64,000 bases of DNA from Desulfosporosinus fructosivorans (GTDB lineage: Bacteria; Bacillota; Desulfitobacteriia; Desulfitobacteriales; Desulfitobacteriaceae): NCBI RefSeq assembly GCF_004766045.1, contig NZ_SPQQ01000011.1:62001-126000 (forward strand), in the 5' to 3' direction. The position numbers and the translations under genes are program-made. The notes beneath the pieces were generated by a model, which was given only the letters and a program-made list of their open reading frames with translations, searched no databases and had not been told where the DNA came from. Positions 50,752 through 59,386 of the stretch are shown in pieces (position 1 is the first letter of the stretch; every line of letters starts with the position of its first letter).

Positions 50752-51396
50752 TTTCGTTCCCACGAAAAGAGTGAAGAAGTTGTGACTGTCGTTTTGAATG
50801 GTAGTAACGGCCAAGTCCAGACGAATTTTTTTGAAGCCTGGGAGGAAAACATACCTGCAGAGGAGCGTGAGTATTCCCTCACTAGAGCTAAGCTATCGCC
50901 GCTAGAGGGTCTTTATCAGACGGCTTGCCGAAATGCGGAGCAAGCGACGCAAATATGGGCGGAAAAAATAATGACGCAAGGAACTTGGCAAAAAGAGAAA
51001 GAACTAGCCAAGATCGCTGGCTACTACGACGAATTGGCGGCAGAGATCCATAAGAAATTGACAGGGACAGGAGATCTGAAAAAAAAGGCCCGCCTAGAGC
51101 AGCAGTTGTCGGCAACTTTAGCGGACCGTGAAAGGCGGGAAAAGGATGCGGTGGAACGTTACGGCGTGGAAGTTGACATTCGACTCGACCACGTTGTGGC
51201 TTATTATATTCCATGCCTGTGGGTGAAACTGGAATTGGCGCACAAGGATCAGGTCCGCACGTTCACTGTGTTTTACAATCCACTGTCGACCGAGATTGAA
51301 ACACCAGTCTGTGAGCGCTGCGGGCGGCAGACAATTAGCCTAGTCCCAGAGCATGATGGTTTCGTTTGTCCGGAATGTAGCGTTGGGTGGAATTAA
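50668..51396 (+). CDS. Unrecognised protein with a C-terminal zinc ribbon, probably 5'-truncated
   Basis: 242 codons. The first ~28 come from the inverted-repeat element, so the original 5' end was probably displaced by insertion. The remainder has a charged helical middle (about 75-160, coiled-coil-like, rich in Lys and Glu) and ends with CERCGRQTISLVPEHDGFVC PEC, a four-cysteine zinc ribbon. The tail resembles proteins encoded next to SNF2-type helicases in Firmicutes, but no helicase is present here. Function unknown. A real start downstream of the element is possible. Confidence 0.5.
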   Translation: MDFEITIVRKNGISMRVIDRTRDKVPVPFRSHEKSEEVVTVVLNGSNGQVQTNFFEAWEENIPAEEREYSLTRAKLSPLEGLYQTACRNAEQATQIWAEKIMTQGTWQKEKELAKIAGYYDELAAEIHKKLTGTGDLKKKARLEQQLSATLADRERREKDAVERYGVEVDIRLDHVVAYYIPCLWVKLELAHKDQVRTFTVFYNPLSTEIETPVCERCGRQTISLVPEHDGFVCPECSVGWN

Positions 51397-51502
51397 AACA
51401 ATTGGAAGGGGTCAAGACCACGTACGATTCGTTGCAAAAGCTAGGAACAACATACTGTTATTGCTGCTACGGATTAATTGTCAAGCGAGTACAACAAAGA
51501 AT

Positions 51503-51979
51503 TTAGTAATTAAACTCATTTTCCCAATTAAAACTGCCCGAATCCTCTAAGCTTTTGGGCCAATGGCCGCACCATTCCGGTACTCTAGGAGCCTCCACTC
51601 GGTCAAGGCTTGGTGTATAGGGCTTTAAATCAATAACAGGAGAACCCTCGTTTGCATCGATGTAGGCAATGGCAATGGTCCCTTTTGCATGGTCGATATA
51701 AAGGATTTGTGCGACGGTCAGGGCAATTGGATTTGGTCTGAACGGTGACCGGGTAGCAAAGATACCCATGCTCAGTGGAGATTTCTTATATGGGGCTGGA
51801 ACCTCTAGAACGCTTCTGGACTCATTGTTATCATTGCCGTCAAACCACCAAAGCACATTGACATGGGAAAATCCATCCAGTTCCTTTAAAGCGGGGATAT
51901 ACTGGGTTGTTACTTCTATGAGCATACCAGCCTCACTTGTTTCTATTTTCCCGATCGGATTTACTGCAAATTGCTTCAT
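51503..51979 (-). CDS. trmO: tRNA (t6A37) N6-methyltransferase TrmO
   Basis: 158 residues from the ATG at 51979, placed after GGAGGTATGAGG; the longer frame to 52093 has no signal. The TsaA/YaeB beta-barrel motifs are VNPIGKIET, LDGFSHVNVLWWFD, GIFATRSPFRPNPIALT (SAM site) and DANEGSPVIDLKPY. It methylates t6A to m6t6A at position 37 of threonine tRNAs. Length is near the minimal form without the C-terminal extension of the E. coli enzyme. Confidence 0.9.
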   Translation of the reverse strand: MKQFAVNPIGKIETSEAGMLIEVTTQYIPALKELDGFSHVNVLWWFDGNDNNESRSVLEVPAPYKKSPLSMGIFATRSPFRPNPIALTVAQILYIDHAKGTIAIAYIDANEGSPVIDLKPYTPSLDRVEAPRVPEWCGHWPKSLEDSGSFNWENEFNY

Positions 51980-52061
51980 ATATACCTCATACCTCCATTT
52001 TTCAATTTTGCATTTCTGCAATTTTAGTGTAAACCCTACCACTGTGTGAGAGTCAACACCA

Positions 52062-52096
52062 AAAATGACCGGCAGAAGATTTCTGCCGGTCATTTT
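52062..52096. terminator. Hairpin between merR-type gene and trmO
   Basis: A 16-bp perfect stem (52062-52077 with 52081-52096), A/T-flanked on both sides, right at the stop of the minus-strand MerR gene. Confidence 0.8.
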
Positions 52097-52928
52097 AAAG
52101 GTTTAAACGAAGATGTTTTTCAACAGGAATTTGGATTTCTGTAAGATATTTGTTTGGGTCTTTCTCATTCCACGGGCCTCGGTGACAAATTTGTCTGTTT
52201 TGCCCGGTCATTTGATACTGGTCATGTTGCATTAGCCAATGGGCAAAGGACTCATACCCAGGCGCAATATTTTCAAAGGGACCGTACACCATTGAACAAA
52301 CCATGGTGTCGACTTTTTCTGTTTCCCGGAACCTAAAGTTGCCGCTGCTTTCGCCTATCTGATCGACAACCATACACACCTCGACATCTACGTCGGAATC
52401 CTTGTAATCCATATCATGATAGATTGCAAAGTCGCTGCCAGTTGAAGTCATATCCACATGGTGGGCCTTAGCGTAATCAAAAAGCTCCTGCCACAGCATT
52501 CCCTCGCAGAAATAGTTCGGAATAATTCTGCGCAGAGAAAGGACTCGATAGGTAGGAATACTTTTTAGAGAAACATTGCAATGGATTGAGATTTTATCAT
52601 CTGAAATGTCATCGATTGCAATATCTATTTTGGCCAACTTTTCTTGCTCCAACTTAATGGATGATTGTATTTCCTGCTGCTTTTTTTTAAGGTGATTGGT
52701 TATAGAGTTGTCCCAATCACAAAGAGCGACTGTAATTTCCGAGACGTTAAATCCGGTGTCTCGCAAAAAAATGATCTTGTGTAATATAGGGATCTGCTCA
52801 ACGGAATATATTCTGTAGCCGGTGAATTTGTCAATATGCACTGGCTTTAAAAGCCCTGTTTCATCATAGTAGCGCAGCATCCGAATTGATACTTGTGTGA
52901 GCTTTGAAAATTCACCTATTCGAAACAT
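52095..52928 (-). CDS. MerR-family regulator with GyrI-like effector domain
   Basis: 277 residues. The N-terminal MerR winged helix is unmistakable: MFRIGEFSKLTQVSIRMLRY YDE... LLKPVHIDKFTGYRIYS, then a coiled coil (about 80-110). From about 125 a GyrI/BmrR-like ligand pocket follows (VLSLRRIIPN, YHDMDYKDSDVDVEVCMVV, YGPFENIAPGYESFAHWL). These regulators bind hydrophobic drugs and twist promoter DNA. The divergent gene at 53064 lies 135 bases away and may be a target. Confidence 0.9.
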   Translation of the reverse strand: MFRIGEFSKLTQVSIRMLRYYDETGLLKPVHIDKFTGYRIYSVEQIPILHKIIFLRDTGFNVSEITVALCDWDNSITNHLKKKQQEIQSSIKLEQEKLAKIDIAIDDISDDKISIHCNVSLKSIPTYRVLSLRRIIPNYFCEGMLWQELFDYAKAHHVDMTSTGSDFAIYHDMDYKDSDVDVEVCMVVDQIGESSGNFRFRETEKVDTMVCSMVYGPFENIAPGYESFAHWLMQHDQYQMTGQNRQICHRGPWNEKDPNKYLTEIQIPVEKHLRLNL

Positions 52929-53063
52929 ACATCGTCTCCTTTGCAGTATGAAAGTCCAATATATTAATATAGTAAATTGTTGTACACTGAATTAATATAC
53001 CATTATCGGTAGAAAAAAACGAGTTGTCCCCTAAGAGAGGGCATGATATTAAGGAGGAAGATT

Positions 53064-54605
53064 ATGTCAATAGATAAAGAGATGCTTCGGGCCACAGCGA
53101 AAAGCATTGTAACGATACCTCAGCATTATCAGCTAGAGATGGAAGCTAGCGTTCCAGAGGGCAATGAGCAAGAACGGTGCTTCATTTGGGAGGACCCTGA
53201 AAACCAGGATAACACAATTGAGATCGTACTGGATTTGGTAACCGGACAGCTCAAGCGGTTGGCTATCGATCGAGAAGAAGTGGGAGCGACCAAGGAGGAA
53301 GCTAAACAGATCTGCCTTGATGGAGCGGCCAGAGCGGTAACCGATCAATTCGTTGCGAAGTATGCTCCCGATTCTGCAGAATATACGTCAGTGGTTATTG
53401 ACAAAAGAGGAGACAGAATCGAGTTTGCGTTTCGCCAGGAAGTCGGTGGGTTGCCTCTACCTAATACGGGTTGTAATTTGACGCTGGATTCAGGCCTAAA
53501 CATAGTGCGGTATCATCTAAAAGGGAGAATGGATCGTAAGGCTTTTAAGCCTGTATGGCCAGCCTCCATTGTGGACGCAGATACAGTGATGCAGCAGATA
53601 CTGAGCGATTTGCGGATGGTACCAACGATCGTTTCCCTATATCCTTCGATGTACGATATGAAGGGAACTGAACCGGAATATCGACTAGTTTACGAGCCGA
53701 TCCCAGGCCGTCGATCGATTGATGCCGTTACAGGCCGTGATATGTTTGGTCCTGAACACTATGTCATGCCGCCAAGTCATCCCATGCTGCAAACCGATAC
53801 CGATACTGCTCCGAAGCCTGCTACGGATGAGACGGTGTCCTGGGAGCAACGGCTTGGCATCAACCTAGAGGATTATGTCCTAGAGAAGTCAACGGATGAC
53901 GGGGAGAGAATAAAATCCTTGTATCAGATCAGGGCGCAGGAGGAAGAGAAGCCAGAGCCGGACTCCTTGTCCGTAGATGCATATATGGAGCGAAAATGGG
54001 GCGACAACCTGCGTAATTTTAGGGAATCCTCGATCATGCTACAACTGGAGAAGTCGACTGGACGTTTGGTTGGGTTTCACTGGATGGATCGCTGGAAGGA
54101 AGGAGTACCAACGCTAAACCGAGAGCAGTGTTGGCAGAAGGCGGACCAATTCCTGCGTAACGTATTTCCAGACTACGTCCATTATCTCCAACTCGAAAAC
54201 GATCATGAGGAATCAGAGGAGGAACCGTGTGACCGTCAATTTTTCTATTTGCCCGTCTATATCGACGGAATCCTCGTAAATCATGAGAGAGTCACAATCT
54301 GTGTCAGCACATCAACAGGAGAGGTCTGCACCTATATGGGTGTTTCTTATGAGATGATTCAAGAACTGACAGGACGCAGTTTCCGTCCAATTCTCGCCGC
54401 GGAAGCAGCATTTGAATACTATGTCGAACAAATGAAACTTCGTCTTAAGTGGTACTTGGACCGTGATCAAGAAGCTACAATGTTTCGGTTACTGTATGAG
54501 CCGACCGCTACTTTCTGCGATGAACAGGGGAAGCAACGAACCTTGCGGTATATAGATGCAGTTTCAGGTGAACTAATTTGGGAAAATACTAGGATTGGTC
54601 TATAG
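53064..54605 (+). CDS. YcdB/YcdC-domain protein
   Basis: 513 residues from the ATG at 53064, behind TTAAGGAGGAAG. Two repeated PepSY-like/YcdB units can be traced: the paired phrases SIDAVTGRDMFGPEHY and RYIDAVSGELIWENTR close similar halves, and DLVTGQLKRLAI and KSTGRLVGFHWMDR recur as strand pairs. There is no signal peptide or membrane helix, unlike the secreted B. subtilis relatives, so it should be cytoplasmic. Function unknown. A 90-base relic of a second copy is at 48297. Confidence 0.75.
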   Translation: MSIDKEMLRATAKSIVTIPQHYQLEMEASVPEGNEQERCFIWEDPENQDNTIEIVLDLVTGQLKRLAIDREEVGATKEEAKQICLDGAARAVTDQFVAKYAPDSAEYTSVVIDKRGDRIEFAFRQEVGGLPLPNTGCNLTLDSGLNIVRYHLKGRMDRKAFKPVWPASIVDADTVMQQILSDLRMVPTIVSLYPSMYDMKGTEPEYRLVYEPIPGRRSIDAVTGRDMFGPEHYVMPPSHPMLQTDTDTAPKPATDETVSWEQRLGINLEDYVLEKSTDDGERIKSLYQIRAQEEEKPEPDSLSVDAYMERKWGDNLRNFRESSIMLQLEKSTGRLVGFHWMDRWKEGVPTLNREQCWQKADQFLRNVFPDYVHYLQLENDHEESEEEPCDRQFFYLPVYIDGILVNHERVTICVSTSTGEVCTYMGVSYEMIQELTGRSFRPILAAEAAFEYYVEQMKLRLKWYLDRDQEATMFRLLYEPTATFCDEQGKQRTLRYIDAVSGELIWENTRIGL

Positions 54606-54659
54606 CGGAACCATCAAGCTGATGGCGTTCTGGATATTCCACGCGCGTGGAAAGGTTGG

Positions 54660-55394
54660 TTACCCTGTTTTCACATCCCGTTTTTCCAGCCACAAGACTG
54701 CAAATAGGCAGAAAACAACCAGATACAACAGACAGTTTAAACTGAACTGTACTACGGAGCATTGCATTGCACCGCCGGGATGGTTGGCGCGCATTCCCAG
54801 GGACATCAACGAATATGGAAACCATACGCCATATCCTTTTGCCAGAGCAGCCAGTCCTGAAATGCCGCCAATTAAGGCCAACCCAACCGGCACGGCAAAG
54901 CTGCGGATGACCAGCGAAATGCAAAGCTGTAAGGCACAAATGACGATTCCACCAATTGTTCCGAACAGTAGCCACTCGGGTAGCTCTGGGGGAATAGGTG
55001 CGGTCAGCCCCGTCAGCTTGCCTGAAATAATAAACAACACACCGATCCATACTTGTGTCAACAGCACCATGGAAGAAGCGATCAGCAACTTTGCAAGATA
55101 GATGCAGGAAATCGGAACGGGCGCGGTCATGGTAGAATTCCAATTGTGATTCAGATGCTCCAAGCGGCACAGATAAGAGCAATAAACGCCGATCAATGCG
55201 GGTAGGAAGAAGTAGCAACTGAACAGCGTGTGCTGGGTCCATAGACTGTACCATTCCGTCTGTAAGAGGTCGAGGTTTTGCAGGTAGTTAAACGTCCCCA
55301 TAAAGGCGGGCAGGATGGGTAGGATAAAAAACGCCAGCCATACCGGACTGTGTCGCAGCTTCATCTGTTCTGCACGAAGTGTTCTAAACAGCAT
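54660..55394 (-). CDS. Lantibiotic-immunity ABC permease, MutG type
   Basis: 244 residues, six helices; MLFRTLRAEQMKLRHSPVWL AFF at the start and LTAPIPPELPEWLLFG before helix 4 fit the MutG/SpaG branch of ABC-2 permeases. These work with an F-type ATPase and an E-type permease to remove lantibiotics from the membrane. It starts 3 bases after the E-type gene. Since the ATPase gene upstream is truncated, the pump cannot work unless another ATPase is supplied. Confidence 0.82.
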   Translation of the reverse strand: MLFRTLRAEQMKLRHSPVWLAFFILPILPAFMGTFNYLQNLDLLQTEWYSLWTQHTLFSCYFFLPALIGVYCSYLCRLEHLNHNWNSTMTAPVPISCIYLAKLLIASSMVLLTQVWIGVLFIISGKLTGLTAPIPPELPEWLLFGTIGGIVICALQLCISLVIRSFAVPVGLALIGGISGLAALAKGYGVWFPYSLMSLGMRANHPGGAMQCSVVQFSLNCLLYLVVFCLFAVLWLEKRDVKTG

Positions 55395-55397
55395 GAT

Positions 55398-56132
55398 TCA
55401 GATCTCCTTTCTCACAAACAGGGTGCGGCCTGCCAGATAGATTACGCCGAATATCACGGTCAGAACAGCAAATCCCGACCAGTTGATGGGCAGCCAATAA
55501 TAATCAGAGATGCGTGTTGCCTGGTCCCAGTCTAGGGTGACAAACATTAACACGCCGTAGTAGCCCCATAGGATGAGTTTTTGAACACTCTGAGGGAAAA
55601 ACATGGTTAGCAGACCGGCAAACGCACCGATCAGCCCTACGCTGAAAGGTACCATCTGATTCGCGAACAGCAGGGACAGTACCTGCTGAAGGAGTAGGAT
55701 GGTCAGGTTGACCCCTGTGGTAAAGAGAAGATAGTACCCCAAAAACGAGATTGGCACCTCTCCTTCAAAGCCTTTGAGATACCCAGCAATGATAATGACC
55801 AAAAGTTGAAGGACGGCTGCCGAAACCATATACACCGCCCCGCACAAGAATTTTGCGTCAAACAAGCGCCCGGCGGACATCACTGTTTCCAGAAGCTTGA
55901 AGGTTTCGCCCTTGTGTTCCACATCACTAAGCCGCGAGGCCACTACGGCGGCGATGACGGGCATCATGATAGAGTTGAGCAGTGGAAACTGGTATAGAAT
56001 GGCCATCCAGCCCTGTTCTAAGTCACGGGCTCTCATATTACTGAAGGACCACAGAGCCCAGCAGAGTTGTACACCGATGAGTACGGCGACCACCAGCCAG
56101 ACGTTTCTGCGGCGGGTCTTATAAAATTCCAT
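55398..56132 (-). CDS. Lantibiotic-immunity ABC permease, MutE/EpiE type
   Basis: 244 residues, six helices. It has MEFYKTRRRNVWLVVAVLIG at the start and SRLSDVEHKGETFKLLETVM, the conserved cytoplasmic loop of this subfamily (VxxVEHKGxxFKLL). It lies 15 bases downstream of the ATPase remnant and directly upstream of the MutG-type gene, the usual F-E-G order. Confidence 0.84.
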   Translation of the reverse strand: MEFYKTRRRNVWLVVAVLIGVQLCWALWSFSNMRARDLEQGWMAILYQFPLLNSIMMPVIAAVVASRLSDVEHKGETFKLLETVMSAGRLFDAKFLCGAVYMVSAAVLQLLVIIIAGYLKGFEGEVPISFLGYYLLFTTGVNLTILLLQQVLSLLFANQMVPFSVGLIGAFAGLLTMFFPQSVQKLILWGYYGVLMFVTLDWDQATRISDYYWLPINWSGFAVLTVIFGVIYLAGRTLFVRKEI

Positions 56133-56147
56133 AGCAAGTGCTTTTCA

Positions 56148-56486
56148 TCACAGGCTCACCGCCGTTCCTGTTAGCTCAAGGAAGATATCCTCCAGACTTT
56201 TCTGGCGTTGCTCGATGCGTACAACCCCGACACGGTTTTCGGACATATGAGCGACACATTGGGCAAGCAAATTATCCTCCAGCGCGGGCAGCAGTAGGTA
56301 CTCCTTCTGTACTTCACAGAAAACGCCCTGTGCCTTTAGGATTTGACCAGCTGCTGCATTATTGAGAGTGCGGATCGCGATGTTGTGCTGGCTCCTTTCA
56401 TGAAGGATCGATAGACTGTCCTGAAATACCAACTCGCCCTTGCTAATGATCCCCACATTGGTAGCAATCTGGTCAATCTCGCTGGT
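56148..56486 (-). pseudogene. Lantibiotic-immunity ATPase (MutF type), C-terminal third only
   Basis: The frame starts abruptly with SEIDQIATNVGIISKGELVF, which in intact MutF/BcrA-type ATPases follows the switch His (SSHLLSEIEQIA). Walker A, signature and Walker B are missing. The break at about 56486 is where the head-to-head response regulator fragment also begins, so one deletion removed both 5' ends. Confidence 0.82.
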
Positions 56487-56817
56487 GCGACAACAGGCGG
56501 CAAAGCCAGTTTTTTATCTGGGCAATACCGAAATTGACTTGAACAGCGCCACGGTCATCACAAAAAATGGTCGGTGGACGCTGACCGCAAAGGAATTTTC
56601 ACTCTTAGAAAAGCTGTATGGAAATCGCGGGAACATCGTTACCGGCGACAGTTTGTGCCGCGCCGCGTGGGGGGAGGACCTGTACGGCTACGAAAATACT
56701 CTGATGGTACATATCCGCCGCCTGCGGGAAAAGATTGAGCCTGAGCCCTCTCGTCCGCGCTATTTGCTTACCGTGCGCGGTCTTGGCTACAAGCTCACCA
56801 GGCAGGACGGGATATGA
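56485..56817 (+). pseudogene. OmpR-type response regulator, DNA-binding domain only
   Basis: 110 codons from about 56485. PVFYLGNTEIDLNSATVI, LTAKEFSLLEKLYGNRGNIV and YENTLMVHIRRLREKIEP with VRGLGYKL form a complete winged-helix effector domain. The receiver domain is absent. A GTG at 56485 could still start translation of the DNA-binding part, which might bind its operators without phosphorylation control. It overlaps the kinase gene by 4 bases. Confidence 0.8.
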
Positions 56818-58247
56818 AAAGCATGATAAAAATCCTAGTCCGCTATGTGGCTTCTGCCGCCGCCGTTGCCCTGATCTTGCTGATTCTCAATCTCGCGGTA
56901 TTAATCGTCTGGACGGTGCAGGCAAGCGGAATGCAGACAACTGAATATCACATATCAGAGATTGCGGACAGCCTAACAAAACAAGAGGACAGCTTTGTGC
57001 TGTCTGAAACCGGGAAAGAGGCAATCCTTGAGGGGTATCATTGGGCGATGCTCTTAAATGATAACGGCACTGTGATCTGGAATGAAAACCTGCCCGAGGA
57101 TCTGCCACGCAGCTATACCGTTTCTGACGTGGCCAGCTTTTCCCGGTGGTATCTTTATGATTATCCAGTCCATGTCTGGCAGCATTCAGAGGGCCTTTTG
57201 GTATTGGGTAGCGCCAAAAACAGCGCTTGGAAGCAGGGAATGGAAATACCGGAGATCGTCATGAAAAATGTGTCGACCTGGTTTTTTGGCGTTTTGATAC
57301 TCAATAGTATCGCTGCCGTTATCTTGGCACTGCTGTTTGGCACTCGCCTGCTCCGTTCCCTGCGACCGCTAGTCAAAGGGATTGAGGACATGGCGGAAAA
57401 ACAACCGGTGGCGCTTTTGACCGGCGGGCTTTTGGGCGATCTTGCCACCAAGCTCAATCAAACTTCCGCACAGCTCCAGAGACAGGAGGTCGTACTACAA
57501 AAGCGCGACAACGCCCGCACCACATGGGTAGCCGGGGTATCTCACGACATCCGCACGCCCCTTTCCATAGTGATGGGCTACGCCAGCCAGCTTGAGGACA
57601 ACCCTCACCTACCCCAAGCCGAACGGGAACAGGCGCGGATAATCCGTAGACAGAGCGAAAAAATCAAAGCGCTGGTGAGCGACTTAAATCTAGCCTCCAA
57701 ATTAGAATATGACATGCAGCCGCTCCGACCAACCTCTATTAATATGGCAGCGCTGGTGCGTGGTGTCGTCGTCGATTTTCTCAACAGTGGGCTTGATGAT
57801 AGCTATTCTATTGACTTGAATGTTGAAAACGATGCGCAACAGGCTGTGCTCATCGGCGATGAAAAACTCCTGCGACGCGCAGTCTCCAATTTGATGGACA
57901 ACAGCATTCGCCATAACCCGGATGGTTGCACAGTCACAGTCACAGTCACAGCCACAGTCACAGTCACAGTTACAGTTACAGTGGACAAAAGCTCGACTAA
58001 TTGCTCGATCACGGTGTCCGATAACGGAGCCGGCATTCCACCGGAAGTGCTGGAAAACTTGAACAATCCAAAGAATCCAGCCGAACTTCGAAGTCATGGA
58101 CTGGGACTCACCATCGTCCGACAGATCACTAAAGCCCATGGCGGTACTTCGGAGTTTAAGAATCTGTCAGGAGACGGCTGTTTGGTTGTACTCCGACTGC
58201 CTATTATTGCTGCTAAGCCTGAGGCTTTGCTGGAGATGACAAAATGA
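56814..58247 (+). CDS. Sensor histidine kinase of the lantibiotic-immunity locus
   Basis: 477 residues. Two membrane helices (about 10-35 and 155-178) bracket an extracellular domain, followed by a HAMP-like linker, the phospho-acceptor His244 in VSHDIRTPLSIV, the N-box in NLMDNSIRHNPDG, SDNGAGIPPE and HGLGLTIVRQI. Between the N-box and the G1 box lies an 18-residue Thr-Val stretch made by a hexanucleotide repeat. The cognate regulator lost its receiver domain, so signalling is interrupted. Confidence 0.88.
   Translation: MKSMIKILVRYVASAAAVALILLILNLAVLIVWTVQASGMQTTEYHISEIADSLTKQEDSFVLSETGKEAILEGYHWAMLLNDNGTVIWNENLPEDLPRSYTVSDVASFSRWYLYDYPVHVWQHSEGLLVLGSAKNSAWKQGMEIPEIVMKNVSTWFFGVLILNSIAAVILALLFGTRLLRSLRPLVKGIEDMAEKQPVALLTGGLLGDLATKLNQTSAQLQRQEVVLQKRDNARTTWVAGVSHDIRTPLSIVMGYASQLEDNPHLPQAEREQARIIRRQSEKIKALVSDLNLASKLEYDMQPLRPTSINMAALVRGVVVDFLNSGLDDSYSIDLNVENDAQQAVLIGDEKLLRRAVSNLMDNSIRHNPDGCTVTVTVTATVTVTVTVTVDKSSTNCSITVSDNGAGIPPEVLENLNNPKNPAELRSHGLGLTIVRQITKAHGGTSEFKNLSGDGCLVVLRLPIIAAKPEALLEMTK
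57929..57983 (+). repeat. Hexanucleotide (CAGTCA-like) tandem repeat inside the kinase
   Basis: About nine units of CAGTCA and its variants (CAGCCA, CAGTTA) in frame, encoding alternating Thr-Val in the ATPase domain. Unit length keeps the frame, so expansion would change only the loop length. Confidence 0.85.
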
Positions 58248-58251
58248 CAGC

Positions 58252-58656
58252 ATGCATTTAGTTGAAGAAGTACTGGAAACGGTTGATTTGACAACCACGA
58301 GAAAAAAGCAGGCAGGACAGTTTTCCATGGGGATGAAGCAGCGGCTTGGAATTGCAATTGCACTTCTAAACCATCCCAAATTGAACGGAACGATCAAATT
58401 TGAGGTGAAATCGCTGGACAATAAAATCAACTTTATTACCACAGACAGCGGTAAAGGTTTTTCAAGTGAGGATATTAAATTGGCTACAAAACAATTATGT
58501 ATGGGAGATTATAGCCGCGCATCGAAAATTCATTATGGTATTGGTTTGTACATAACCGAATCAATCGTAAAGTTGCATGGCGGAACGCTCCATATTGCTA
58601 ACTCACTAGTTACTGGTGGTGCACAGGTAACAATAGAGATTCCGACTTGTAAATAA
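58252..58656 (+). pseudogene. Chimera of a MutF-type ATPase piece and a kinase ATPase-domain piece
   Basis: 134 codons. Residues about 1-43 (LVEEVLETVDLTTTRKKQAG, then FSMGMKQRLGIAIALLNHPK) are the signature region of a lantibiotic-immunity ATPase. From about 44 on, the frame continues with TDSGKGFSSEDIKLATKQLC and HYGIGLYITESIVKLHGG, the G1/G2 end of a histidine kinase. Two unrelated gene parts were joined in frame by a deletion. The ATPase piece is not contained in the remnant at 56148. Confidence 0.82.
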
Positions 58657-58702
58657 ACTTTCATGAACCTGGGATGTCTCAGTGATATTCATGCAAAGAA
58701 TA

Positions 58703-58711
58703 TGTTATAAT
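58703..58711 (+). promoter_or_regulatory. Third copy of the TGTTATAATATGG promoter module
   Basis: TGTTATAATATGGAAATAAT matches the sequence before the first Uma2 gene (817) base for base, and AGTGATATT upstream is shared too. No Uma2 gene follows. Confidence 0.55.
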
Positions 58712-58728
58712 ATGGAAATAATAATAGG

Positions 58729-58872
58729 AAAGACATCTTCAACAAAGACTGGAGCTATATCATTATCGCAATAGTATTAGCAATTTTGTCATTTTTTGGA
58801 TGGACAGAGATGTTACTTTATGATAACATTATTTTACAAATAAATAAGCCATTTCTGGGTTGGACGGACTAA
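58729..58872 (+). pseudogene. Small membrane-protein fragment
   Basis: An open frame without a usual start codon: KDIFNKDWSYIIIAIVLAIL, SFFGWTEMLLYDNIILQINK and PFLGWTD. One strong helix is predicted. The regular composition suggests a true protein end. Family not recognised. Confidence 0.35.
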
Positions 58873-59014
58873 TTATAGTTCATTTTCAAGGAATAGGCTT
58901 CTGGGGTGGGAAGTCAATAAGTTTGACTTGTCACCTTTTTTATTTTTCTCGCAGCCTATAATAATTGTCCTTAATCTTTGATGAGCCAAAATCCATTTTT
59001 TCCAAACCGAATAG

Positions 59015-59152
59015 TCTCCTCTACCGCTTAGTTCTCTTAAGAGAAACGGGGGAACCAATTTCCGGGGTGAGTCATTCTTGGCACTACACAGGCCGGGAAT
59101 GTAGGGTTATCTTTCGACCCGAATCCGTCAGCTAACTTCGTAAGCATTGAAA
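59015..59152 (+). ncRNA. Cyclic di-AMP riboswitch (ydaO-yuaA type)
   Basis: The conserved core is present in order: GAAACGGGGGAACCA at 59042-59056, GGGGTGAGTC at 59064-59073, TAGGGTTATCTTTCGACCC around 59102-59120, and CCGAATCCGTCAGCTAAC with TTCGTAAGC at about 59119-59145. This is the signature of the ydaO/yuaA class. It is followed by a terminator at 59206 and the trehalose operon. In known examples ligand binding promotes termination. Confidence 0.9.
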
Positions 59153-59205
59153 GGGAGGATGAAATGCAGGGCTATTTGCTTTGCTATATCCACGACACCC
59201 TTTTG

Positions 59206-59228
59206 ACCCCGGACTTATGTGCCGGGGT
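59206..59228 (+). terminator. Riboswitch expression-platform terminator
   Basis: ACCCCGG (59206-59212) pairs with CCGGGGT (59222-59228), followed by a T-rich tract (TTATTATTT). Confidence 0.75.
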
Positions 59229-59268
59229 TTATTATTTCCATTTTTATTAGGTAAGGAGGATTTTATAC

Positions 59269-59334
59269 ATGTTAAATACACAAAGCGCCACATATAAGGT
59301 TGCTAATCTATGTTACTCAGGTAGATCGTTATGA
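59269..59334 (+). CDS. 21-codon open frame with a strong ribosome site
   Basis: MLNTQSATYKVANLCYSGRS L after TAAGGAGGA. In another frame the bases just downstream read VDRYEKKIEEMPEMFT and a stop, which looks like the end of a real protein, so this may be the frameshifted relic of a gene that stood between the riboswitch and the trehalose genes. Confidence 0.3.
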   Translation: MLNTQSATYKVANLCYSGRSL

Positions 59335-59386
59335 GAAAAAGATCGAAGAGATGCCGGAAATGTTTACTTAGAAAGGGGAAGCGTCC

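Noticed and set aside
54589..55254. 221-codon open frame on the minus strand
   Set aside because: It overlaps the MutG-type permease in another frame, has no family resemblance and a composition typical of a shadow.
57929..57983. Possible CRISPR or minisatellite array
   Set aside because: Units are only six bases, without spacers, and lie in frame inside a gene.
57702..58139. Minus-strand frame with a striking CDCDC-rich stretch that looks like a metal-binding protein
   Set aside because: The cysteines come from reading the hexanucleotide repeat of the kinase backwards; there is no ribosome site and the plus-strand gene is certain.
59164..59250. Short frame beginning MQGYLLCYIHD behind GGAGG
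   Set aside because: It runs through the riboswitch terminator hairpin; the bases are better explained as expression platform.
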